A stretch of DNA of 64,000 nucleotides, taken from positions 4,670 to 68,669 of the forward strand of contig JBFLYN010000013.1 in assembly GCA_040756655.1 (NCBI GenBank), given 5' to 3'. The position numbers were made by a program, and so were the translations under genes. The notes below the pieces were generated by a model, which searched no databases, was not told where the DNA came from, and saw only the letters and a program-made list of their open reading frames with translations. This document shows, in pieces, positions 25,101-32,675 of this stretch (positions are counted from its first letter, which is position 1; every line of letters starts with the position of its first letter). The DNA comes from JBFLYN01 sp040756655. Lineage in GTDB: Bacteria > Bacillota > Sulfobacillia > UBA8153.

Positions 25101-26530
25101 TTAGAGAATCCATACGGGCCGCGGGGCTGAACCCTTACCTTTTTGAACTGGCCAACATTCGCGAGCAGTCATCTTGGGTGCACCGCTTCGACTCCCGGGC
25201 TGCCACCGCCAAAGCCCGCGACCTGGTGAGCATGGCCGTGGCCAAGGCCAGGCTGTTGCAGCCCATCGCCGGCCAGGAGTTTACCATCGACCACTCGGCG
25301 CTGGTGGTGGGAGGCGGTGCCAGTGGCATGGCCGCGGCCTTGTCTTTGGCCGGGCAGGGTTTCCAGGTCCACCTGGTGGAAAAGGAAGCGGCCCTGGGCG
25401 GGAACCTCCGGCACCTGCAGCGCACCTTGGAAGGGGATGACGTGGGTGCGGTGCTGGATGACCTCATAGCTGCCATGCGGTCGCACCCGCTCATCTCGGT
25501 GCACCTGGAGTCCACGGTGGTGAGCACCTCGGGTTACCTGGGTAACTACGCCACGCGCATCCAGGGGCCCGACGGCGAACTCGAGGTCAAGCACGGGGTG
25601 GTACTCCTGGCCACCGGTGCCTCCGAGGGGCGCAGCCCGGAGTATGGCCTGGGTCGGCACCCGGCCGTGCTCACCCAGCTGGAGTTTGAAGAGCGGCTGG
25701 CCGCGGGCGAGCTACCCGGGACCGTGGCCATGATCCAGTGCGCTGGTTCCCGTGAGCCCGGCCGTCCCTACTGCAGCCGCATTTGTTGCTCCGAGGCTGT
25801 AAAAAACGCCTTGTACCTGAAGGAACTTTCTCCCGGGTCCACGGTGGTGGTCTTTTACCGCGACGTCAGGACCTACGGTTTCAAGGAGAAGTATTACCGT
25901 AAGGCCCGGGAGCAGGGTGTGATCTTCGTGCAGTACGACGTGGAAGAAAAACCCACTGTGAGGTATTCCGGAGCGGGCATTGAGGTGGAAGCTCTGGACC
26001 CGGTCCTGGGCGAGAGAATCTTGGTCCGCCCGGACTACCTGGTGCTTTCCACCGGGGTGGTTCCCAACGATAACGCTCATCTTAGCCAGGTTTTCAAAGT
26101 GCCCCTTACCCAGGACGGGTTCTACAGCGAGGCCCACCTCAAGCTGCGACCGGTGGAGTTTGCCGCCGATGGCATCTATCTTTGCGGCCTGGCCCATGGA
26201 CCCAAGCTCTTGGAAGAGTCGCTGGCCCAAGCCCGGGCGGCGGCAGTGCGTGCGGTAGGCCTTTTGGCCAAGCCCGTGGTGACCGGCAAGGGGTCGGTGG
26301 CCCGGGTCAATGCCCGGCGCTGCACGGCGTGCGGGTTGTGCGTGAATGCTTGCCCGTACGACGCCCGGGCCATTGACGCCAAGACCGGCGCGGCCGAGGT
26401 GCGGGCCATCCTATGCCAGGGGTGCGGTGCGTGCGTGGTGGCCTGCCCCAGCGGCGCATCGGAGCTGAAGGGATTTGAAAAGCGCCAGATCATGGCCATG
26501 ATCGATGCGGCGCTAGCGGAGGAGGTCTAG
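22106..26530 (+). CDS. Giant HdrA-GltD-HdrA fusion flavoprotein
   Basis: One uninterrupted 1474-residue frame. Order: HdrA FAD site 'VVGGGISGMQS' (~17) and cluster 'CTACGDCTRVCP' (~114); a complete GltD-like NADPH oxidoreductase inserted at about 160-565, with its own N-terminal cysteines 'CRAACP...CGRVCNHPCEEEC', FAD site 'IVGAGPAGLTC' (~255), NAD(P) site 'VIGGGNTAMDAA' (~387) and 'FAGGDVVTGPSMLVDAV' (~528); cysteine cluster 'CLNCAVCCECQQCVAVC' (~624); the rest of the first HdrA; then a second HdrA from 'RVGVFVCHCGINIGSVIDV' (~924), with FAD 'VVGGGASGMAA' (~1067) and two C-terminal ferredoxin motifs (~1406, ~1437). The second HdrA lacks the inner ferredoxin insert. It probably brings NAD(P)H electrons into the Hdr complex. 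Confidence 0.93.
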   Translation: MAVFQEQVKPTGAVMVVGGGISGMQSALDLAEAGFRVYLVDRAPAIGGTMARLDKTFPTNDCAMCIMSPKLVDCGRHLDIEIITGATVKEVAGEPGALKVRLEQRPRYVELEKCTACGDCTRVCPVDVPNEFDAGLGSRKAIYKLYSQATPNAFAIEKNGVSPCRAACPAGVNAHGYVALARAGKWNEAWELIRRALPFPSVCGRVCNHPCEEECYRAQIDAPVAIRTLKRYITHRAMDGAAREPRQPSGRPVAIVGAGPAGLTCAAQLARRGYAPTVFEALPVPGGMMRVGIPEYRLPKDLVAREVALVEQEGVKITTSRALGRDFSIDDLFVQGFAAVFLALGAHQSQQLGIPGEDLPGVLPAIPFLREVALGSRPVLGGRVAVIGGGNTAMDAARTARRLGAAHVTIVYRRTEGEITALPEEIAEAREEGIEFLMLASPLAFSGTGRLESISCIRNRLGEPDASGRRRPLPVPGSEFTLKVDTAIVAVGQRTDPEVLARLGLELTRWGTIAADRTTMATSRPGVFAGGDVVTGPSMLVDAVGDGNAAALAIDAYLRGDGSASLAVRPARERVVESRANPGLTPRARRVTPRLLDVERRVSSFEEVALSLTEEEAMAEAARCLNCAVCCECQQCVAVCGPKAIDHGDAVRIRELDVGAVILSPGFDLFDARARTEYGYGIYPNVVSSMEFERMLSASGPFQGHVTRPSDGQEPRRVAFIQCVGSRDTECGQEYCSAVCCMYATKEAIIAQEHIPGLAATVFYMDVRAFGKEFEYYYSRAQADHGIRYEKCVVSTVKELQVNKNLVLRFRRADGTMGEEEFDLVVLSLGLRPPASARELAAAAGVQLDEYGFCVSPALSPGATSRPGVFVAGAFREPKDIPETVIDASCAAARAAELLSPARGTLTRKKEYPPEKDVTGRPPRVGVFVCHCGINIGSVIDVPSVVNFASRLPGVVWAEEFLFTCSQDSIERMVQRIEEHALNRVVVASCTPRTHEALFRESIRAAGLNPYLFELANIREQSSWVHRFDSRAATAKARDLVSMAVAKARLLQPIAGQEFTIDHSALVVGGGASGMAAALSLAGQGFQVHLVEKEAALGGNLRHLQRTLEGDDVGAVLDDLIAAMRSHPLISVHLESTVVSTSGYLGNYATRIQGPDGELEVKHGVVLLATGASEGRSPEYGLGRHPAVLTQLEFEERLAAGELPGTVAMIQCAGSREPGRPYCSRICCSEAVKNALYLKELSPGSTVVVFYRDVRTYGFKEKYYRKAREQGVIFVQYDVEEKPTVRYSGAGIEVEALDPVLGERILVRPDYLVLSTGVVPNDNAHLSQVFKVPLTQDGFYSEAHLKLRPVEFAADGIYLCGLAHGPKLLEESLAQARAAAVRAVGLLAKPVVTGKGSVARVNARRCTACGLCVNACPYDARAIDAKTGAAEVRAILCQGCGACVVACPSGASELKGFEKRQIMAMIDAALAEEV

Positions 26531-26532
26531 CC

Positions 26533-26961
26533 GTGACCCGGGACGAGTTTGAACCCAAGATCATCGCCATCCTGTGCAACTGGTGCTCCTACACTGGCGC
26601 CGACTTGGCGGGTACCTCCCGCATCCAGTACCCACCCAACATCCGTATTATCCGGGTGATGTGCTCGGGGTCGGTGGACCCCTTGTACGTGCTCAAACCC
26701 ATACTGGAGGGCGCCGACGGCGTCCTCATCGGTGGCTGCCATACTGGCGACTGCCACTACATCAACGGCAATTACAAGGCCCGGCGCCGGGTGGCCATCG
26801 CCCGGCGGGTCCTCGAGCAGTTCGGCGTGGAGCCAGAACGGATCTGGTTCCGCTTTATCAGCGCCAGTGAAGGGAAGCTTTTCGCCGATACCGTGCGCGA
26901 CATGGTAGGCACCATCAAAGAGCTGGGGCCCAACCCTATGCGGGCCCAGTGGGAGATCTAA
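26533..26961 (+). CDS. mvhD: MvhD/FlxD-like [2Fe-2S] electron-transfer subunit
   Basis: The 142-residue protein matches the methyl-viologen-reducing hydrogenase delta subunit. The five conserved cysteines are in 'LCNWCSYTGAD' (~14), 'RVMCSGSVDP' (~43) and 'GGCHTGDCHY' (~67). This subunit passes electrons from a hydrogenase, formate dehydrogenase or flavin module to HdrA. GTG 26533 is 2 bp after the stop of the fusion gene, so the two are certainly co-translated. No hydrogenase gene is nearby, pointing to a different donor. Confidence 0.95.
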   Translation: MTRDEFEPKIIAILCNWCSYTGADLAGTSRIQYPPNIRIIRVMCSGSVDPLYVLKPILEGADGVLIGGCHTGDCHYINGNYKARRRVAIARRVLEQFGVEPERIWFRFISASEGKLFADTVRDMVGTIKELGPNPMRAQWEI

Positions 26962-26967
26962 GAGGGG

Positions 26968-28101
26968 GTGACTGGGCTGTACCGTCATTTCGTCCTGCCG
27001 GTCCCGGAAGGGATCCGGCGCGCGGTGTCCGGCTGGCTCGGCCGGCTCATGGAAGCCGGGCGGTTTGATGCCGTCCTGGCCCCGTGTGAAACTACTTCAG
27101 AAAACTCCGTGGTCACCGCCTTGATCCGCCAACCCGCCCGGTTGGACCGGGTGGACCCGGTGGCCCCGGTGGCCCTGGTCAACGCCGCCCGGGTGCTCTC
27201 GGATGTCACCCGTACCCAGTCCGACACCCGGTTGGCCGTCTTGCTGCGCCCCTGCGAGTACCGGGCTGCAGTAGAGCTGGCCAAGCTCAAGCAGGTGAAC
27301 CTGGGCCCGGTGGTGCCTATCGGCCTGGACTGCCTGGGCACCTTCAGCCCGGCCGACTACAAGGCGGCGGCCAACGCCGCGGGCGGTGGGGCGGCCCTGA
27401 CGGGCACGTGGGTGGACCAGTTGCGTCAAGGACAGCCCCCAGCCAGGGCGGAGTTCCAGGTGAGGCCCGCGTGCAGCGTGTGCCCGACCCCGGTAGCTGA
27501 CCTCCCGCTCAGGTTGGGGCTCGTGGGGGCTCCGGCCGGGAGCCTCCTGGTGGAGGCCTCAGGAGAATGGGCAGCGGTCATGGAGGCCCTGGGGCTGGAC
27601 GAGGTCTCGTCAGCCGGCGCCCGGGGTGCCCTCGTGTCCCGCCTGCAGGCCGAGCGCGCCGCGGCCAGTGACCGGGCGCTCGCCGGGTACTTGGGAAAGG
27701 TCCGGGACCTGCCCGCACTCATGGCGGAGCTTTCCAACTGCCTCAAGTGCCTCAACTGCCGGCGAGCCTGTCCCATGTGCTATTGCCGGGAGTGCGTATT
27801 TGAGACCCCGCTCTTTGACCACCAGTCGGGCCAGTACCTGAAATGGGCATCGCGCAAAGGTATCATAGAACTACCCACAGACACCCTGCTTTACCATCTC
27901 ACCCGGTTAAACCACATGAGCTTTGCGTGCATTGGTTGCGGCCAGTGCCAGGCCGCCTGCCCGGTGAACCTGCCCTTGGCGTACCTGTGGCGGGCACTGG
28001 GCGAAAAGGTCGCCGCGCTGTTTGACTACGTGCCCGGCCGTTCTTTGGAAGATCCCATCCCGCTGGTGACTTTCAAAGAGGACGAGCTGGAACCGAGATA
28101 A
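26968..28101 (+). CDS. FrhB/FdhB-like iron-sulfur flavoprotein (coenzyme F420 hydrogenase beta-family)
   Basis: The 377-residue protein has an FrhB-type core, 'LVNAARVLSDVT', 'AVLLRPCEYRAAVELAKL' and 'RPACSVCPTP', followed by a Cys-rich segment 'CLKCLNCRRACPMCYCREC' (~258) and a last [4Fe-4S] motif 'CIGCGQCQAACPVNLP' (~321). Family members bind FAD and pass electrons to or from F420, NAD(P)H or formate modules. It sits between mvhD and the fumarate reductase iron-sulfur subunit. GTG 26968 has a crowded G-rich ribosome site, so the exact start is less certain. Confidence 0.85.
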   Translation: MTGLYRHFVLPVPEGIRRAVSGWLGRLMEAGRFDAVLAPCETTSENSVVTALIRQPARLDRVDPVAPVALVNAARVLSDVTRTQSDTRLAVLLRPCEYRAAVELAKLKQVNLGPVVPIGLDCLGTFSPADYKAAANAAGGGAALTGTWVDQLRQGQPPARAEFQVRPACSVCPTPVADLPLRLGLVGAPAGSLLVEASGEWAAVMEALGLDEVSSAGARGALVSRLQAERAAASDRALAGYLGKVRDLPALMAELSNCLKCLNCRRACPMCYCRECVFETPLFDHQSGQYLKWASRKGIIELPTDTLLYHLTRLNHMSFACIGCGQCQAACPVNLPLAYLWRALGEKVAALFDYVPGRSLEDPIPLVTFKEDELEPR

Positions 28102-28114
28102 GGGGGAAGGGAAC

Positions 28115-28792
28115 GTGGCTCCTAAGCTGGCCACCATCTACATCATGGGCAAGCGGTACGAAGTGCCCGCCGCCCTCACCATCATGAAGGCTATGGAGTA
28201 TGCGGGTTACCGCTTTGTTCGCGGGTGCGGGTGCCGCGGCGGCTTTTGCGGTGCCTGTGGCACGGTGTACCGTCTGCCCGGGGACTACCGCCTCAAGGTG
28301 GGGTTGGCCTGCCAGACCGTGGTGGAAGACGGGATGTACCTGACCCAGATCCCATTCTACCCGGCCAACAAGGCCAGTTACGACGTGGCTGCGATGCGTC
28401 CCAGTCTGAGCACGCTGATCCAGAACTACCCGGAGCTGTCCCGGTGCTTGGGATGCAACACCTGCACCAAAGTATGCCCCCAGAGCCTGGACGTCATGGA
28501 GATCATGGCTGCGGCCATGCGCGGCGACATCGAGCGCGCGGCCAACCTGTCTTTTGACTGTCTCATGTGCGGTCTTTGCGCCTCCCGCTGCCCGGCCGAG
28601 ACGGTGCAGTACAACATCGCCATCTTGTGCCGGCGGCTGTACGGCCGGTACTTGGCCAAGCCCGCCGCTCACCTCAAGAGCCGGGTGGAGGAGATCGCTG
28701 CCGGCAAGTACGACGGGGAACTGGATGAGCTGGTGGCCATGGACAAAAAAGCGCTCCAACAGCTCTACAACTCCAGGGATATAGAACCTTAG
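28115..28792 (+). CDS. Fumarate reductase/succinate dehydrogenase iron-sulfur subunit (TfrB-like)
   Basis: The 225-residue protein has an N-terminal [2Fe-2S] domain 'GCGCRGGFCGACG' (~37) with a fourth Cys in 'LACQTV' (~66), then two cluster motifs, 'CLGCNTCTKVCP' (~110) and 'CLMCGLCASRCP' (~149). No membrane-anchor subunit is encoded nearby, so this is a soluble enzyme, as in methanogen thiol:fumarate reductase. GTG 28115 follows AGGGGGAAGGG. The flavoprotein follows after 14 bp. Confidence 0.9.
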   Translation: MAPKLATIYIMGKRYEVPAALTIMKAMEYAGYRFVRGCGCRGGFCGACGTVYRLPGDYRLKVGLACQTVVEDGMYLTQIPFYPANKASYDVAAMRPSLSTLIQNYPELSRCLGCNTCTKVCPQSLDVMEIMAAAMRGDIERAANLSFDCLMCGLCASRCPAETVQYNIAILCRRLYGRYLAKPAAHLKSRVEEIAAGKYDGELDELVAMDKKALQQLYNSRDIEP

Positions 28793-28806
28793 GAGGGGAA
28801 AACGCC

Positions 28807-30414
28807 ATGTCCTACACAAGAGAGATGCTGGAGTCCATCAAGAAGGTGGAGAAGACCCGGGTGCGGCGCATGACTGAGACCCATCCCCGGCTGGACCCGG
28901 CGGAAAAGCAGTCGCTCCTGGAGGCGTTTCACCCCGACTACCGCAGCGACACCATGCGGCCGGTGCGCGTGGGCCCATCGGCAGGTTCCCAGATGCCCCA
29001 TGAACTCGTAGACCTCTTGGAGGCATCCAGCACCATCGACCCGGACACCTTTTGCGCAGGTGAGTTTGCCCACGAGGTGGATGTGCTCGTCATAGGCGGA
29101 GGAGGGGCCGGGGCCTCTGCTGCCCTGACTGCCCAGGGACTGGGCGTCAGCGTGCTCTTGGTCACCAAGCTCCGGCTGGGAGATGCCAACACCATGATGG
29201 CACAGGGCGGAATTCAGGCCGCCGACAAATCCAACGATTCGCCGGCCCTCCATTACCTGGATGTCATGGGCGGCGGCGGGTTTGTGAACAAGCCGGAGCT
29301 GGTGCGGGCGCTGGTGTACGATGCCCCGGGCGTCATTGCCTGGCTGGAGGAACTGGGGTGCATGTTCTCCAAGCTCCATGACGGCACCATGGAAACCATC
29401 CACGGCGGTGGCACCTGCAGAAAGCGCATGCACTTTGCCCGGGACTACACCGGGGCCGAGATCATGCGCACCCTGCGCGATGAGGTGAAAAACCGCGGCA
29501 TCAACTTCATCGAGTATTCGCCGGCCGTGGAGATCCTCCTTGACCAGTCGGGCAAGTGCGCCGGGGCGGTCTTGAGGAACCTGGAGACCGGGGAGTACAG
29601 CGTGGTCCGGGCCAAGACCGTCATACTGGCCTGCGGTGGCTTCGGAAGACTGCACGTGGCGGGCTTTCCCACCACCAACCACTACGGTGCCACCGGCGAC
29701 GGACTGGTCATGGCCTACCGGGCCGGTGCTGATCTCATCTACCTGGACGCCACCCAGTTCCACCCCACGGGAGTGGCCTACCCCGAGCAGATCGTGGGGC
29801 AGCTGGTCACCGAGAAAGTGCGGGGACTGGGAGCCCAGCTGGTGGATGCCGAGGGCGAGCAGTTTGTGTACCCGCTGGAAACCCGGGACGCGGTGTCTGC
29901 AGCGGTCATGAGAGAGTGCCACGAGCGCGGCCGGGGCCTGGTTACTCCCACCGGGGTGCACGGGGTCTGGCTGGACTCTCCCATGATCGACCTTATCGCC
30001 GGGAAGGGGACCGTAAGGCGAGAACTGCCCGCCATGTTTCGCCAGTACGAGCGGTTCGGCATCGACATGTCGCTCCAGCCCATCCTGGTCTATCCCACCC
30101 TGCACTACCAGAACGGCGGGGTGAGCGTGAACGAACAGTGCGAGACGGCAGTGCCCAACCTGTACGTGGCAGGAGAGAACTCCGGTGGCGTTCACGGCAG
30201 AAACCGCCTCATGGGCAACTCCCTTTTGGACGTGGTGGTGTTCGGCCGCCGGGCGGGGCGGGCCGCTGCTGCCCGGGCCAAGGAGACGGCGCCCCCCAGG
30301 GGACTGCACCTCGACCACGTCCGTGCCTACCACCAGGAGCTGCAAAAGCAGGACATCGCCGGACGTCGGTCCCCCATGATTCTGCCGGACTACGTGACTG
30401 CGGCCAGGGCCTGA
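28807..30414 (+). CDS. Fumarate reductase/succinate dehydrogenase flavoprotein subunit
   Basis: The 535-residue protein belongs to the SdhA/FrdA/NadB family. FAD site 'VLVIGGGGAGASAAL' (~94), 'MMAQGGIQAAD' after it, the substrate loop 'HGGGTCRKRMHF', 'FHPTGVAYPE' (~318) and 'GENSGGVHGRNRLMGNSLLD' (~457) are intact. An N-terminal extension of about 90 residues precedes the FAD domain. With the [2Fe-2S]/[4Fe-4S] subunit it interconverts fumarate and succinate. Its place at the end of the Hdr operon suggests that electrons come from or go to HdrB/FrhB rather than menaquinone. Confidence 0.95.
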   Translation: MSYTREMLESIKKVEKTRVRRMTETHPRLDPAEKQSLLEAFHPDYRSDTMRPVRVGPSAGSQMPHELVDLLEASSTIDPDTFCAGEFAHEVDVLVIGGGGAGASAALTAQGLGVSVLLVTKLRLGDANTMMAQGGIQAADKSNDSPALHYLDVMGGGGFVNKPELVRALVYDAPGVIAWLEELGCMFSKLHDGTMETIHGGGTCRKRMHFARDYTGAEIMRTLRDEVKNRGINFIEYSPAVEILLDQSGKCAGAVLRNLETGEYSVVRAKTVILACGGFGRLHVAGFPTTNHYGATGDGLVMAYRAGADLIYLDATQFHPTGVAYPEQIVGQLVTEKVRGLGAQLVDAEGEQFVYPLETRDAVSAAVMRECHERGRGLVTPTGVHGVWLDSPMIDLIAGKGTVRRELPAMFRQYERFGIDMSLQPILVYPTLHYQNGGVSVNEQCETAVPNLYVAGENSGGVHGRNRLMGNSLLDVVVFGRRAGRAAAARAKETAPPRGLHLDHVRAYHQELQKQDIAGRRSPMILPDYVTAARA

Positions 30415-30436
30415 CCCGGCCCATGACCAAAATCCC

Positions 30437-30458
30437 GGCCCGGGGCATACCCCGGGCC
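30437..30458 (+). terminator. Terminator hairpin after the Hdr-fumarate reductase operon
   Basis: GGCCCGGGG pairs perfectly with CCCCGGGCC around a CATA loop, 22 bp past the flavoprotein stop. The following TCGTCCTTGT is only partly U-rich. Confidence 0.6.
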
Positions 30459-30497
30459 TCGTCCTTGTATACCTGTGATAGAGAAGCCGGGGAGAGG

Positions 30498-30725
30498 ATG
30501 ATCACAGGTGAAGAACAAGGGGGCCTGCTGGCCGGACTGCTGGTTGGTGCCCTGGTGGGCCTGGGTGCGGGAGTTGTCCTTGCCGGCCGGGACAACGGCG
30601 GGGAAATGGTGGATGAGGCCAGGGAGAGCCTGAAGGCGGCCCGGGAGGCATTGGCCCGGTCCCAGGAAATGGTGCTGCGCACGGTAGGAAGGGTGCTGGG
30701 GGCAGGAGAGAATCCCCTATCATGA
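30498..30725 (+). CDS. YtxH-like small membrane protein
   Basis: The 75-residue protein has one glycine-rich transmembrane segment (about residues 8-28, 'GLLAGLLVGALVGLGAGVVLA') followed by a charged helix, the layout of YtxH-domain proteins. Function is unknown. ATG 30498 follows GGGGAGAGG. Its stop overlaps the next start (ATGA), so it pairs with the DUF948-like protein. Confidence 0.6.
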   Translation: MITGEEQGGLLAGLLVGALVGLGAGVVLAGRDNGGEMVDEARESLKAAREALARSQEMVLRTVGRVLGAGENPLS

Positions 30726-31141
30726 ACCCGGAACAGATCCTCCTGGGCGTGGTCGCTGCCTGCTCTTTTGTGACCATGCTGGCCCTGGTCGCCGCCATGG
30801 CCGTCCTTGGCCGGGTGTCCCAAAGCACGCGGGCACTGCAGGGCCGGGTGGAAGGGATGCTCATGGAACTGGAAAGACGGGCCATTCCGGCTCTGGGAGA
30901 CGTGGGCGGGATGGCCCGGAATATCTCCGGTCTTGCCTTGGCCGGTCAGAGGCTCACCGAGGAGATCCTGATCACGAACATGGCCCGGCGCCTGGCCGGC
31001 CTACCGCCCCGCCCCCAAGGGCCTGCCGGCAACCTGGCCGTGGTAAGGGCGGGCGTCGCAGTGCTCGTGCACGGACTGGAGTTGGCGTACCTTTTGGTCC
31101 AGCGCGGCCAGGATCACCACCCCGGGAACCACGAGTCTTGA
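30722..31141 (+). CDS. DUF948-like membrane-anchored helical protein
   Basis: The 139-residue protein has an N-terminal transmembrane helix (~8-28) and then a long amphipathic helical region, resembling the DUF948/YtxG proteins that travel with YtxH in Bacillota. The role is unknown; a general stress or envelope function is usually assumed. It overlaps the YtxH gene and converges on the FAD oxidoreductase, whose stop is only 3 bp away. Confidence 0.5.
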   Translation: MNPEQILLGVVAACSFVTMLALVAAMAVLGRVSQSTRALQGRVEGMLMELERRAIPALGDVGGMARNISGLALAGQRLTEEILITNMARRLAGLPPRPQGPAGNLAVVRAGVAVLVHGLELAYLLVQRGQDHHPGNHES

Positions 31142-31144
31142 CTT

Positions 31145-32443
31145 TCACACGGTAGCCGCGGCCCGGGCTGCCGTTAGCGGCCGGGCAAAGATGCCGGTGA
31201 GTCCAGATGCCTCCACCCGGGCGGCGATGGCCGCCACGTCAGTGGTGTAGGTACCCAGGTCCTGCATGCGCTGGAAGTATACGGAACCGGAGAAAGTATA
31301 CTTCTTGAACAGGCCCTCCTCGGTGGCCATCTGCTCGCGTACGTAGGCCACGGCATCTCCTGTGACCAGGGTGCGGGGTAGGACAAGGGGACCCAGGCCG
31401 GCGGCCAGGCGAGCTGCGTTGTGGCCGGCCAGTGTCCCGGTAACTATGGCCTCGGTGTGGCCCACCAGCGGTCCTGCCTTCTCTCCGGCACAAAACAGGT
31501 TGTGGAGTCCCGTTACTTTCAAGGCATCATCCCGGGGCGACAGGGCCAGGTAACGCATGGAGTTCCCGCGTCCTCCGGCATAGGGATCCTCGAAACGCGC
31601 ATTCTCCAGGCCGGGGATTTGCCGGAGCTTCTCGAGCGGGAAATACGAGGCCATGAGCTTGGCATGACCGGTATCCAGGAGGATGATGTTTTCGGCAAAT
31701 TCCTTGAGCGCGTACTGCTGACAGGCCTTGAGGAGGAGGGCGTCCTTCTTCTGCATGTCTTCCGGGATGGAGACCATGGCCAACCCGGTTTCGTCGAGTT
31801 CCTTGATCAGGTGGGGGGCCAGCGAGTCCTTGTACAGCTTGCACGACCCGCTCATGGAACCCAGGGTGCCAGCGGCGGTACCGCCCATCATCTCCTTGAC
31901 GCCGGCCTTGGCGGCCAGGCTTACCCGGGGCCCGTAGGTCGGGCAGCGCAAGACACACATGACGCAGCCGTGGCCGTAGCGCTGGCAGTTGCCCTGCGGT
32001 CCTGCAGAACCGGTGGCGTCCACGAACACTTCGGCTTCGAACTCATCATCGCCCGCCTGCACCGTCTCGATCCGTGCATCGCGGACCCGGCAGCCGGTCA
32101 TCCTGGTTTCAAAAAGCAGTCTAACCCCGGTCTCCACCAGTTTCCGGCGCACAGCCGGCTCGATCTTGGCCACATCGTAAAGGGAAGCGTGAGAGTGCCC
32201 CGGGAACGACATGTTCCGGTGCCGGCTCACGCTGTCGGCCACCTGGAAAAGCTCCCCGCCCCCCATGGCTATCATCTCTTCGGTGGCGGTGAACCGGCCG
32301 TTGTTGCGCATGATACCGCCCACCAGCCCGGTGCCCAAAAGGGCGTCGGTCCGCTCCAACAAGGTCACCTGGGCCCCGGCACGGGCCGCGCTCAAAGCTG
32401 CGGCGCACCCGGCCCAACCCCCGCCCACCACCAGGACTCCCAC
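31145..32443 (-). CDS. FAD-dependent oxidoreductase with a Cys-rich insert
   Basis: The 432-residue protein starts directly with the dinucleotide-binding fold 'GVLVVGGGWAGCAAALSAARAG' and has 'NLFCAGEKAGPLVGHTEAI' near residue 320, where GidA/TrmFO-like and PF12831-type proteins close the FAD site. A CX6CX2CX3C group ('CQRYGHGCVMCVLRC', ~153) could hold an iron-sulfur cluster. GTG 32443 follows GAGGGGGGCGA. The substrate is unknown. A 15-bp palindrome lies just upstream of the start. Confidence 0.8.
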   Translation of the reverse strand: MGVLVVGGGWAGCAAALSAARAGAQVTLLERTDALLGTGLVGGIMRNNGRFTATEEMIAMGGGELFQVADSVSRHRNMSFPGHSHASLYDVAKIEPAVRRKLVETGVRLLFETRMTGCRVRDARIETVQAGDDEFEAEVFVDATGSAGPQGNCQRYGHGCVMCVLRCPTYGPRVSLAAKAGVKEMMGGTAAGTLGSMSGSCKLYKDSLAPHLIKELDETGLAMVSIPEDMQKKDALLLKACQQYALKEFAENIILLDTGHAKLMASYFPLEKLRQIPGLENARFEDPYAGGRGNSMRYLALSPRDDALKVTGLHNLFCAGEKAGPLVGHTEAIVTGTLAGHNAARLAAGLGPLVLPRTLVTGDAVAYVREQMATEEGLFKKYTFSGSVYFQRMQDLGTYTTDVAAIAARVEASGLTGIFARPLTAARAAATV

Positions 32444-32473
32444 AGTCTCGCCCCCCTCCGAGGTTTCCTACTA

Positions 32474-32488
32474 CTCATCAGTGATGAG
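32474..32488. promoter_or_regulatory. Perfect palindrome upstream of the FAD oxidoreductase
   Basis: CTCATCA-G-TGATGAG lies 31-45 bp upstream of the GTG start, a likely operator position for the minus-strand gene. No regulator gene adjoins it. Confidence 0.4.
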
Positions 32489-32675
32489 GAGTCTGAGGTA
32501 TAACTTACATAGAACCAGCGATTCTTGAAACACGTTTTCTGCACGCCGGGCCCAACTCCTGCACAACCCCGGGCGGTTTCTCCTTTCCTTAGCTAGGTAC
32601 GCGGGTGGCTTCGCGAACAACTCACCTTAGTGTTACGGTGGAGAGGAGCACGTGACGGGCAGGCGGCGAGAGTGA

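Noticed and set aside
29916..30497. Open frame upstream of the YtxH-like gene, extending it by about 195 codons
   Set aside because: It runs inside the fumarate reductase flavoprotein gene and across its terminator. The ribosome site supports ATG 30498.
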